Positions 30,843 through 38,787 of a stretch of 42,256 nucleotides of DNA are shown one piece after another. The notes under the pieces were generated by a model. The model was not told where the DNA came from, made no database searches, and was given only the letters and a program-made list of their open reading frames with translations. This stretch comes from a virus, in the IMG/VR virus record IMGVR_UViG_3300024520_000164, positions 1-42,256 of that record; one strand, 5' to 3'. The position numbers were made by a program, and so were the translations under genes. How positions within the stretch are numbered: the first letter of the stretch is position 1; each line of letters starts with the position of its first letter.

Positions 30843-32147
30843 TTACGGCCCCGTTTCCAGTTCGGTCTGCGTGAAGGTGGTGCCGTCGTCGGACAGGGTG
30901 GCCTTCTGGTCCACGGTGCTCGCGTCGTCGTTGAACAGGTTCAGCGCCGTCGCAGTCGTCGTCTTCTTGTTGCGCAGCATCTTGTACAGGTACCCGAGCT
31001 TGGCGGCAAGGGAAGCGGTTGCGGCAGGCGTTCCCTGACCGGGCTCGGCGTAGGTGTCGGTCGCGAGGGCGTCCACGACCTCGGCGTTCACGTCGGCGGC
31101 ACTGAGATCGTTAAGGGCGGCGATCAGGGCGTCCGTTGTCACGTGTACGGCATCCATCTCCGCCTTCGTGGGCGGGTCGTAGGTCGCGAAGGCTGCGTCA
31201 CACGCGGCCTCTGCCTGGGCGTTGGAGAGGTCGTTCAGCGCTGCAATCAGGCCCGGAACGTCGTCGGTCTGGAGTTCGTTCGTGTCGGCGAGGATCGCAT
31301 CGATGTCCGCCGGCAGGTTCGCGGCGTCGAGTTCGGCGAGACGCGCTTCGGTGCAGACGCTTGCGAGAGCGAAACCGGTCGCGGTTGCCCAGGCACCTTG
31401 ATTGGTCTGGAGTTCGCCTGTATCCGCCAAAACGTCGTCCACGTCGGACGGCAGGTTCCCGGCATCTAGCTCGGCCAGACGCCCCTCCGTACACACGCTC
31501 GCGAGCGCAAACCCCGCAGCGGTTGCCCAAGCGCCCTGATTCGTCTGCAGCTCGCCTGTGTCGGCGAGGACATCGTCGACATCAGAGGGGAGGTTAGCGG
31601 CATCGAGCTCGGCGAGGCGTCCCTCAGTGCAGACGGAGGCGAGGGCGGCGCTGTCGGTTCCCACCATATCCGTGTTCGTCGTGCAGGTGTCGGCGAGCAC
31701 CACACCCTGCACCTTGTTGGTTGCGGGATCGTAGCCCTCGTCCGCGAAGTCTTTGAGGTCTGTGGCGCTCTGCACGACCCCTCCCATCTCGACGAGATTG
31801 GATTCCACTGGGGTGAGCTCGACCCGCAAGTGTTCGGTGAAGGAGCTCGCCAGCTTAACCGAGAGAGTCACTTCACGTACTCCGGCGGCGAAGGCGGCGT
31901 CGGGCCAGTCCACACGGTACAGTCCCGGCTGATCGGTAGCGTCGATCTCGATGGCTTGGTTGTCCCCGTGTGCGGAGTCCGTCGCTGCGAGCGCTGTAGC
32001 GTCCACCTTTGCAGCGGGCTCGGCGCCGCTTCGACAGTACTGGAGATCGATGTCGGTGATCGTAGCTCCTGTGGTAGCGGTGCCGTCCGCGGCGGTGCGG
32101 AGGACGAAGTATGTGGAAACGTCCGTGGAACCCGGTGTGACTCTCAT
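30843..32147 (-). CDS. Head-fibre-like protein with Ig-like domain and tandem repeats
   Basis: The 434-residue protein has an N-terminal beta-sandwich (1-115, with TYFVLRTAADG and GLYRVDWPDAAF) and a region of 46-residue repeats (168-213, 214-259, and a shortened third copy 260-294), each with SVCTEGRLAELDA-NLP and DVLADTGELQT. The remainder is helical and acidic. Such repeats form extended rod-like parts. The location between a beta-helix protein and the adaptors suggests a capsid or neck fibre. Cysteine recurs at the same place in each repeat. Confidence 0.6.
   Translation of the reverse strand: MRVTPGSTDVSTYFVLRTAADGTATTGATITDIDLQYCRSGAEPAAKVDATALAATDSAHGDNQAIEIDATDQPGLYRVDWPDAAFAAGVREVTLSVKLASSFTEHLRVELTPVESNLVEMGGVVQSATDLKDFADEGYDPATNKVQGVVLADTCTTNTDMVGTDSAALASVCTEGRLAELDAANLPSDVDDVLADTGELQTNQGAWATAAGFALASVCTEGRLAELDAGNLPSDVDDVLADTGELQTNQGAWATATGFALASVCTEARLAELDAANLPADIDAILADTNELQTDDVPGLIAALNDLSNAQAEAACDAAFATYDPPTKAEMDAVHVTTDALIAALNDLSAADVNAEVVDALATDTYAEPGQGTPAATASLAAKLGYLYKMLRNKKTTTATALNLFNDDASTVDQKATLSDDGTTFTQTELETGP
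31266..31646 (-). repeat. Tandem 138-bp coding repeats
   Basis: Three copies lie at 31509-31646, 31371-31508 and 31266-31370 (last one shortened). The first two differ at few amino acids, the third more, so the first two are the latest duplication. Codon-level differences show that the copies are not an assembly artefact. Confidence 0.85.
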
Positions 32148-34144
32148 TCTCGTATACCTCCTGCTAGTTCATGGAGCGGGTAGGGGTACGGGACGAACCC
32201 GCCTGCCGAAACGTACTCGTCCGCCCCCACGTCCCATGTCCCCGATCGCGTGTCCGCGTCGATGTCGTCGGAGAAACCGATGTCGCCCGCCGAGAGGTCC
32301 GTCCCTTGATCGAGCGCACCCGTGTCCCCGGAAGCCAAGTGATAGTCGTCAGACCCCGAGTCCTCGTAAGTGAAGGAGACGTTGTACCCGCCGTTGCTGC
32401 CAATCGCGACCTCGCCCACGTTGTCTTCGCTGATGAAGTTGTAGTCGTTGACTGCGTCGTTGTCGACCCAGGTGCCGTAGAAGGCGTCCGTACAGTCGAG
32501 CAGGCAGTTGAACGCGCTGATCGAGTTCGAGTTCGCGTTCCGCAGACCTCGCCCCGCCCCCGTCGTGGTCACAACGGTGACGTTCTGGATGTAAGCGTCG
32601 ATGTCGGCGTCGTCGATCGTCACAGCTTCTTCCATATCGTAGAAGAGGCTGTTCCAGATCTTCACAGACGACCCGGCAGCCCCTGTGTAAGCGTAGATGG
32701 CGGCAGTGCTTACGCCATTGCCGTCGAAGATGCAGGAATCCACCTCGTAGTCGGCAACGTCAGCGATCGCGCGCAGGTACAGCGCATAGCTCGTCGCGGA
32801 CATCAGGAACTGCACGCCCTCTACGTGGACGGCGCCCTCAAGAGCGTAGATGTTGTAGTTGCCGACGACCTCCATCCGATAGGCGCTCGCATCCCACTTG
32901 CCGTCGTGTCTCACGTCCTGGTCGACTACGATATGGATGTAGTCCCCCGCGTCCGTGGTCCAGCCCGAGATCAAGGTGTAGCCTGTGTCGGCCGCCGAGC
33001 CCTCGCAGTGAACGGTGTGGACCATGCTGGCGGCTACGAGGTCGGACTGCTCGGCCGCCTCCCACTCTGCGAGACTTGCGTAGGCGCGGTCGTCGCCCGC
33101 CGTAGCGTTCGTGCTGCCGTTGCCGCCCGCCGAGCTCGCCGTGTTGACGTAGCGCTCCGGTCCGATTTGCCCGACAGAATCCTGATCCGCGCCGATGTCC
33201 CAGAGCCCGCTCCGCGTTTCGCCGTCGATGTCGGTCGTGAACGTCCCACTAAGATCGGTGCCCCAGAGACGAGCCCCTAAGTCTGCGACCGTGAGATGGT
33301 AATCGCCCGAGGCGCTGTCCACGAACAAGAAGGTCTGACTGATGCGATTGCCCGCGCCCCCGTTGTCGTCGGCGGTCGCGTCTTCGCTGGCGCAGTACGT
33401 GGCCGTCATCGTGCCCGAGAAGTCGGTGGAACCCGAACCGGTCGCCAAACAGTTCGTTGCCGTAACGGTCCCCGAGGTGCGCCGGATACCCCGGTAGAAA
33501 CCGTCCGTGGTGCAGTTGTAGACGTTGGCCACCGAGACCTCCATCACGATGCCGGAGTTGTTGTTGTGGGTCACGGTCCCGTCGCCGCCGTAGGCAACAC
33601 AGTTGTACACGGTTACGGTGAGGTCCGCATCCCGCAGCCGGAACCCGGGCTCCCGATAGCTCGCGTTCCCCGCCTGCTTGGCGATGCAGTTCGTGATCGT
33701 CACTTGGCTGGGGGACCCGATACTTGTAATGTAGAAGCACCCCTGGTCATTCGCGCTCGAACCTGTCTTCTCGCTCTGCAGTCCGTCAAGAGCGACATAG
33801 TCTTCGTTGACGGTCAGGATGTGGGAGTTCGCCGCACTCAGGCGGTAAGCCGTTGTGTCCCACGCCCCGTTGTGGCGCACGTCCTGATCGACTTGGATCG
33901 TGATGTCGTTCGACGCGCCGGTTGTCCAGCCCGTCACGGTTACTGTGGTCGTGTCCGCTGCCGTGCCGCTGCCCGTCGAACAGTGTACAACGTGGACGTC
34001 CCCATCGCTCACGAGATCTGTCTGCTCAGCGGCCTCCCACTCCGACTGCGAAGCGTAGGCGCGGTTCGCCCCCGCCTCGGCGTTCGTCGTACCGTCCCCG
34101 CCGGGGGTGCTCGCTGTGTTGACGTATCTTTCGACGGTCGCCAT
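32144..34144 (-). CDS. Duplicated beta-helix protein (head or neck spike-like)
   Basis: The 666-residue protein consists of two homologous halves (about 5-325 and 330-655). Each begins ERYVNTAS, passes a RAYAS-x-x-EWEAAEQ-x-DLV segment and VDQDVRH, runs through irregular beta-helix turns with repeated N-C or N-S steps, and ends TRSG-WD-GAD. The fold is of the right-handed parallel beta-helix (pectin-lyase-like) type. Such domains bind or cut polysaccharide in tail spikes, but this gene lies in the head/neck module, so it may be a capsid-attached spike. No lyase active site could be assigned by eye. Confidence 0.65.
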   Translation of the reverse strand: MATVERYVNTASTPGGDGTTNAEAGANRAYASQSEWEAAEQTDLVSDGDVHVVHCSTGSGTAADTTTVTVTGWTTGASNDITIQVDQDVRHNGAWDTTAYRLSAANSHILTVNEDYVALDGLQSEKTGSSANDQGCFYITSIGSPSQVTITNCIAKQAGNASYREPGFRLRDADLTVTVYNCVAYGGDGTVTHNNNSGIVMEVSVANVYNCTTDGFYRGIRRTSGTVTATNCLATGSGSTDFSGTMTATYCASEDATADDNGGAGNRISQTFLFVDSASGDYHLTVADLGARLWGTDLSGTFTTDIDGETRSGLWDIGADQDSVGQIGPERYVNTASSAGGNGSTNATAGDDRAYASLAEWEAAEQSDLVAASMVHTVHCEGSAADTGYTLISGWTTDAGDYIHIVVDQDVRHDGKWDASAYRMEVVGNYNIYALEGAVHVEGVQFLMSATSYALYLRAIADVADYEVDSCIFDGNGVSTAAIYAYTGAAGSSVKIWNSLFYDMEEAVTIDDADIDAYIQNVTVVTTTGAGRGLRNANSNSISAFNCLLDCTDAFYGTWVDNDAVNDYNFISEDNVGEVAIGSNGGYNVSFTYEDSGSDDYHLASGDTGALDQGTDLSAGDIGFSDDIDADTRSGTWDVGADEYVSAGGFVPYPYPLHELAGGIRE

Positions 34145-34147
34145 AGC

Positions 34148-34555
34148 CTACCTCGGAGCCACTGCCGCCACAGTCTTCGTTGTCTTCCTTGCGCCGAACT
34201 CCGCTTCAGTGAGCGCAATCTTCCCATCGACCTCGGAAGTTCCCGCCAAGTCTATCCGGTGCTTGCGCTTCGCTTTGAGGACGTCCCCATCCAGAAGAGA
34301 CTCCTCGAGAACCTTCGCGTCCTTCAGCGCCAGGTGCGGGAGGTGAACGATCTTGAAGGGGCGACCGGGCGCGACGGGCTCCCCCGCCGCCTCTTCCTCT
34401 CTGTAGACGCAGACGACGTCGCCCTCCTGGCTGCGGGCATCGTACTTCTCCTGGAAGTGCGCGTGCGCAGCCGCCCGATCCTTGACCTGTTGCGGCGTCA
34501 GCGCATCCATCCAATGCGGCCCGGTGTAGACCAGCGCTTTCACAATCTCGCTCAT
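34148..34555 (-). CDS. Hypothetical 135-residue late protein
   Basis: The ATG at 34555 overlaps the stop of the tiny membrane peptide upstream as ATGA. The protein has a start SEIVKALVYTGPHWMDALTP, a helical middle, a VVCVYREEEAAGEPV strand and a basic end. VKALVYTG and similar early residues recall small phage head proteins of unknown role. No catalytic motif is visible. It is read with the sugar/methyl-transferase fusion and the beta-helix protein. Confidence 0.6.
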   Translation of the reverse strand: MSEIVKALVYTGPHWMDALTPQQVKDRAAAHAHFQEKYDARSQEGDVVCVYREEEAAGEPVAPGRPFKIVHLPHLALKDAKVLEESLLDGDVLKAKRKHRIDLAGTSEVDGKIALTEAEFGARKTTKTVAAVAPR

Positions 34556-34641
34556 CGTCCTCTCCCTCTCAGAAACTGGGCCAGGAGCAGCAGCGCAATC
34601 ACTGCAACGAGTCCTGCCCAGTCGTATGCATGGGGGCCCAT
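34552..34641 (-). CDS. 29-residue membrane micropeptide
   Basis: The ATG shares its A with the stop of the large fusion gene (TGATG), and the stop lies inside the next start (ATGA), so the reading frame exactly fills the gap. Residues 9-23 (AGLVAVIALLLLAQF) form a membrane helix with a positively charged end (RGRGR), giving a likely N-out, C-in orientation. It may anchor or partner the neighbouring enzyme at the membrane. Its small size leaves doubt, but the double coupling favours a real gene. Confidence 0.6.
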   Translation of the reverse strand: MGPHAYDWAGLVAVIALLLLAQFLRGRGR

Positions 34642-36650
34642 CACGCGCGCCAGCAAGCGAACGGCGGAACCTTTTCCACACTCCCCTCCTGGATTGCGTC
34701 CACGAAGCGCACGGTCCGGTGGTCGTGATTCGACCCCGGCCGGTAGTCGTGGAAGATGATCGTCTTCGCCCCCGTGTCGTGGGCGGTCTTGAAGTTCGCG
34801 CTCACGGACTCGTAGGAATGGTTCCCGTCGACGAAGACGAGATCGGGACGGAGACCGAGGTGCTTGATCGCCCCGTCAAGGGCGTCGTCGCTGTCGATGA
34901 TGAAGGCCGCGATCCGGTCGCGCACCTTGAACACCTCCCAGACTGAATTACGGGCGGGCTGCAGGAGGATATCGAACGTGACCACCATCTCTGCGTGCTG
35001 GGCCATGATTGACGACGACACGCCCTGGAAGGTGCCAATCTCAAGGGCGATGGTGGGCTTGGCGTCCGCGAGCAGTTTGCGGAAGATCTCCTCTCCGTTG
35101 TACCCGAGCATCGACCAGCGCACAGCCTCCTCGCCAAGGGTGTCGATAAGCTCGCGCGTGACGCCGATGCTGAAGTCGTACTCCGCGGTCGAGACGCGCT
35201 GTTGCTTGCAGCAGGCGAGGGAGGCCTGGGTCTGCTCCCGGATCGGCGTCCCCTGACCGCGCACGGGGGCGATCAGACTCTTGAACCGGCGCGAGACCTG
35301 GGTCTGTTCGATGACGGGCTCGCCAGCCTCGACCATGAGGTCGAAGATCTGGCAGTAGGTAGCGGGGATGTTGTGGACGTCGACACCATCTGGATGCACG
35401 AGGACCTCCTGTAGGTTCTTCTGCTCCCACTGAGGCTTAGGCTTCGCGCCCTCTTCCCGGTTACGACGCACCCAGCGATCAAGAAGGCTGCGCACCGAGG
35501 CGGTGTTCTTGAGGTACATCACCGCGCTGTCGAGCTCCTGCTCGGTGCAGCCCGCGCGCCTCTTGTACTGAGACCAATCGATCGAATGCACCCCCAGATC
35601 GTGCGGATAGTCCTGGAACAGAGCCGGGTAACGGCAGACACGGGAGTCCACGTCCACCCAAACGACGTCGCGTCCCCCGTGCTCGTCCAGAGACGTGCGC
35701 AGGAACTCCGCCTTCTTGTATGTATTGAGGTCCCAGCTGCCCTCGTTCGGGATTCCTTTGATCGAGTGCTCCAGCGAGAACTTGCGCAGTGTACCCTGCA
35801 GTTTCGGTACTTCATCCTCATACGGCGTCCCTTCCGTGTAGAATGAAACGAAGACCGGCCTACGCACTTGGGGGACATCGGCGAGCTTTCCTTTCTCGAA
35901 GCACTCGAGGGCGCTCTCCTCACTCAGGTTGATCACCCGGGTCCGTTCCTTGATCCAGGGAGCAGCCTTGTCGAAGAAGCCGCGGAAGTTCTCGTACACC
36001 CTCGACCCCTGCACCGAGGGGTAGCCGTCGTGGAACCAGACCTGGCTGTCGCCCTCGCCGTGCATGTCGTAGCCGAGCAGGTAGATCGGATTGGCGCCGA
36101 GGCAGATCGCCAGGTTGAGGGCGGCGAACCCGGAGTTCTGTCCGTGTCCGAGCCCCTCGACGATCGAGGGCGACATGCCGTTCGGGTTCGGGTGGCACTT
36201 CAGGTAGTAGATCTCGGGTGCGAGGTCGTAGTCCGAGGTCCGGAGCCACGTCTTCATCGCCGTCGAGCGCAGGAACGCTTCACGGGAACGATCCCCCAGC
36301 TTGTTGGACTCGATCCAGCCCCAGAGACGGTAGTCCATCGAGAAGAGGATCGTGGGGTCGTAGTACTCGAACGCCCGGTTGATCCCGATCGAGAGCTCGT
36401 ACTTGAGGAAGTCCCAGTCGAAGTTCTTGAGGCTGGGACCGCCGCCGACGAGGAAGGCGCGACCGCCTTTCCAGGCTCCCTGCGGCAGATGGCGCCAGAG
36501 CAGTTGGCGCTCCCCGTGAGGGGATTGGATGTCTTCCACGCCCTCAACGTCGAGAGCGTGCCGCCATTCCGGTTTATTGATGATTCGTTTTTCGGGAAGT
36601 CCGCGCCGCCGTCTGCGGAGACGCTCCGCCCTTACCTTGTCGAGAGGCAT
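34641..36650 (-). CDS. Three-domain fusion: GT42/DUF115-like, GT-A glycosyltransferase, SAM methyltransferase
   Basis: The 669-residue protein joins three enzymes. Residues 60-250 are GT42/DUF115-like: VGGGPSLKNFDWD (68-80), INRAF (90-94) and GYDMHGEGD (193-201). Residues 265-440 look like a GT-A nucleotide-sugar transferase, with a D-x-D in VVWVDVDSRV (329-338) and an EQKNLQEVL segment near 409. Residues 500-669 are a class I methyltransferase of the Methyltransf_24 type: LEIGTFQGVSS (536-546), LVFVDGNHSYESV (604-616) and IIFHDYRPG (631-639). The N-terminus is basic. The gene has AAAGGAG upstream and follows the capsid gene after a hairpin. A role in making or methylating a glycan on capsid or host surface is inferred. 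Confidence 0.75.
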   Translation of the reverse strand: MPLDKVRAERLRRRRRGLPEKRIINKPEWRHALDVEGVEDIQSPHGERQLLWRHLPQGAWKGGRAFLVGGGPSLKNFDWDFLKYELSIGINRAFEYYDPTILFSMDYRLWGWIESNKLGDRSREAFLRSTAMKTWLRTSDYDLAPEIYYLKCHPNPNGMSPSIVEGLGHGQNSGFAALNLAICLGANPIYLLGYDMHGEGDSQVWFHDGYPSVQGSRVYENFRGFFDKAAPWIKERTRVINLSEESALECFEKGKLADVPQVRRPVFVSFYTEGTPYEDEVPKLQGTLRKFSLEHSIKGIPNEGSWDLNTYKKAEFLRTSLDEHGGRDVVWVDVDSRVCRYPALFQDYPHDLGVHSIDWSQYKRRAGCTEQELDSAVMYLKNTASVRSLLDRWVRRNREEGAKPKPQWEQKNLQEVLVHPDGVDVHNIPATYCQIFDLMVEAGEPVIEQTQVSRRFKSLIAPVRGQGTPIREQTQASLACCKQQRVSTAEYDFSIGVTRELIDTLGEEAVRWSMLGYNGEEIFRKLLADAKPTIALEIGTFQGVSSSIMAQHAEMVVTFDILLQPARNSVWEVFKVRDRIAAFIIDSDDALDGAIKHLGLRPDLVFVDGNHSYESVSANFKTAHDTGAKTIIFHDYRPGSNHDHRTVRFVDAIQEGSVEKVPPFACWRA

Positions 36651-36672
36651 GGGGAATCTCCTTTAGGAAGTT

Positions 36673-36704
36673 GGGGGAGGGGCGCGGCGGCAAACCCCTC
36701 CCCC
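36673..36704 (-). terminator. 10-bp hairpin after the capsid gene
   Basis: Arms 36673-36682 and 36695-36704 (GGGGGAGGGG with CCCCTCCCCC) are perfect complements around a 12-base loop. Read leftward it lies between the capsid stop and the fusion-enzyme start, without a U run. It probably lowers read-through after the highly expressed capsid gene. Confidence 0.55.
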
Positions 36705-36736
36705 TTACCGCTGCCAAACCCAGCGCCCAGGAACGC

Positions 36737-37771
36737 TTAGGAAACCGCACAGCGGCGTAGCTGTCTCGGTTCCGCGAGCGCTCCGCCGAATCGCATCCAG
36801 CCGACTGCGATATCGGTGTAGGACTCGGGGTCGAAGCTGCCGAATACCGACAGCTCCTGGCGGATCCCGCCCTTGAGCTTCGCCTTCGGGGCGATGACGT
36901 AATACGAAGTCGTCGTTGCGAGCATGTTCGTTACGACGATATCGATATTCCAGTTCAGGCCCTGAAAGCTCGTGCCCGCGATGCCGGCGTTCAGAACCCC
37001 GACCGCTCTGCGCATCCGAGCATAGAGCTGGAGCGGGCAGAGCAGGACGAAGTTCGTCTGCATCGAGATGCCGAGACCGAGCGCCTCGCAGGCGTTGATG
37101 ATCTGCCTGCAGGACTCGTTGATCGTGTTCATGTCCCGGATCGCGTCGTAGTTCGCGTCGGTGTTCGGCAGGTTGGTCGGTGTGACCGCCTGCCACGTCA
37201 CGTTGTACGTCGCCGACAACGCCTCGATGAGAGCGTAGAACACGCTCGCTCTCTTGAAGTAGGCGTTGTTCCGAAATGCCACGACCTGATCCTCGACGGC
37301 GAGCCACTCGCGGTCGTCGAGCATCGTGCGGTCGATTCCGAGGCCCCCGCCATACCGGACGAAGTTGATCTGCGTCCGGGTGCCGGTGAACTTGTAGATG
37401 TCCACCTTCTGGCCGATGGGGATCTCGTCGAACGTCAGGCCTTCGGTCACATCGCTGATCAGAAAGCCGGAACGGTCCGAGTTTGTGTAGTCCCGGATGT
37501 CGAACACTCGCTCGTAGCCAGTGTCGTAGGCCGGGACTTGGTTGTACTTCGCCAGCATCCGGAGAACCGGATCCGGGAAGTCGCCCGCGGTCGTGAAGTG
37601 CTGGATGACCTTCGGGTCTTGAAGAACCTGCCCGAGCGCCGCCGTCATGTCATTGTCCTTGGTAGGACCCTGCATGTAGTGGGTGAGCGCTCCGATGAAG
37701 GCTCTCCGGCCAAGGGGCGTGTTGAGATCCACCTTGGACCAGTCGCTGATCACGCTTCCTTTGCCGTACAT
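36737..37771 (-). CDS. Major capsid protein (HK97-fold)
   Basis: The 344-residue protein stands in the classical place after the protease/scaffold and decoration genes. It has a helical N-terminus, a central GGLGIDRTMLDDREWLAV and a long helix AFRNNAYFKRASVFYAL, then a beta-rich C-terminal part ending in YTDIAVGWMRFGG. This layout fits HK97-fold capsid proteins, including those paired with DUF2190 decoration proteins. AAGGAG precedes the ATG. No obvious large cleaved N-terminal domain is visible, although a protease is encoded. Confidence 0.85.
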   Translation of the reverse strand: MYGKGSVISDWSKVDLNTPLGRRAFIGALTHYMQGPTKDNDMTAALGQVLQDPKVIQHFTTAGDFPDPVLRMLAKYNQVPAYDTGYERVFDIRDYTNSDRSGFLISDVTEGLTFDEIPIGQKVDIYKFTGTRTQINFVRYGGGLGIDRTMLDDREWLAVEDQVVAFRNNAYFKRASVFYALIEALSATYNVTWQAVTPTNLPNTDANYDAIRDMNTINESCRQIINACEALGLGISMQTNFVLLCPLQLYARMRRAVGVLNAGIAGTSFQGLNWNIDIVVTNMLATTTSYYVIAPKAKLKGGIRQELSVFGSFDPESYTDIAVGWMRFGGALAEPRQLRRCAVS

Positions 37772-37831
37772 GATTGTGTCTCCTTGCTGCAGTGTGCTCG
37801 ACGCCTCATGCGCCGAGGAAGAGGGGATCGC

Positions 37832-38191
37832 TTACGAGGTGATCCCCAGGCGACCGTCGAAGTTGATGTTCACTTCGGTGGCGCCTACAACAGAGGCCAC
37901 ATTCACGGTACCGCAAAGGGTGGCGCCGCTTGCCGTTTCGGTGATCTGCGTGCCGTCGTAGTAGACCTTCTCCCCGACGGCGTAGCCCGCCGTAGCGGCG
38001 GCTGCGCAGGCCAAAACGATCTTCGGCGCCTTGATGAAGACTGCGGCGAGTGCGGCGGCGGCGGTGGCCGTTGCCACAACGCCAATGCAGTCGTTCAGCG
38101 TAACCATCTCGCCGGCGACGTACCCTCCCGAGGGAGCGGTCACCGTCACGGCCTCTGTGGATGCAACAGGGCATCTCAGCTTCAGTGCCAT
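37832..38191 (-). CDS. Capsid decoration protein, DUF2190-like
   Basis: The 119-residue protein has the DUF2190 pattern: a start ALKLRCPVASTEAVTVTAP, a GGYVAGEMVTLNDCIGV segment, then an alternation of Ala-rich strands and GYAVGEKVYYDG, and an ending with VNINFDG. Such small beta proteins sit on the capsid surface or on fibre bases. AAAGGAG precedes the ATG. Confidence 0.8.
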   Translation of the reverse strand: MALKLRCPVASTEAVTVTAPSGGYVAGEMVTLNDCIGVVATATAAAALAAVFIKAPKIVLACAAAATAGYAVGEKVYYDGTQITETASGATLCGTVNVASVVGATEVNINFDGRLGITS

Positions 38192-38232
38192 CGTTCCTCT
38201 CTCCTTTCATGGGGTGCCCGCGGCGGCAAACG

Positions 38233-38787
38233 CTACGCGGGGATCAGATCGTTGTTCTTCGGATCTGTAAGGTCCGACCCGTCCACGGCGCCAGTACCGT
38301 CTCCGGCCGGACTCGCTGATGTGTCGTCTTCCTTGCCGTCTCCCGTCTTCGCCCCGAAGAGGTCGGCCATCTTGCCGAACTCGACCAGCTCCTTCGTGAC
38401 GTGCTCCTTGACGGCCACCTGGAGCTCGTCCGCGTTCTTGGCGTCGGACGAGAAGGTCTCGAGCCGCCCCTTCATGAATTTGAGTTGGGGATCGGTGACC
38501 TCTTCCTCCCCAGCCACCTTCTCGAGGACCTCGGTGGTCTTCGAGAGCACGACCCGGGTCTGGAGACCCTCGAGCTCGTCGTCCTTCGCCTTCATCTTCT
38601 TCTGGAAGTCCTCGCGCGTCGTGTCGAGCTTCTCCTGCAGTCCCTCCGCCGCCGCGAAGCCCGCCTGCTTCTGCTCGGACACGTACACCTTCACCGTGCC
38701 GTCCGCAAACAGGTCGTCCTCGCCGAACAGATCCGATGGGGAGAGTTTCAGTTCCTTGACCGCCGCCTTCACCTCGTTCTTGTCCAT
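38233..38787 (-). CDS. Nested scaffold protein (Nu3-like internal start)
   Basis: Within the protease-scaffold gene, in the same frame, an ATG at 38787 follows a perfect AAGGAGG with seven bases between, exactly at the junction of the Gly-rich linker and the scaffold part. It would make a 184-residue scaffold without the protease (MDKNEVKAAVKELK...). This mirrors lambda C and Nu3. A site of this strength inside a gene is unlikely to be chance. Confidence 0.7.
   Translation of the reverse strand: MDKNEVKAAVKELKLSPSDLFGEDDLFADGTVKVYVSEQKQAGFAAAEGLQEKLDTTREDFQKKMKAKDDELEGLQTRVVLSKTTEVLEKVAGEEEVTDPQLKFMKGRLETFSSDAKNADELQVAVKEHVTKELVEFGKMADLFGAKTGDGKEDDTSASPAGDGTGAVDGSDLTDPKNNDLIPA

Noticed and set aside
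31266-31646. CRISPR-like array
   Set aside because: The repeats are in-frame protein repeats of 138 bp without spacers, inside one structural gene.
33296-34759. Rightward 487-codon open frame in the late region
   Set aside because: It crosses several leftward genes and lacks motifs; it is a shadow of the beta-helix gene.
37795-37825. Weak hairpin between decoration and capsid genes
   Set aside because: The stem has an internal mismatch and is short; likely chance in GC-rich DNA.
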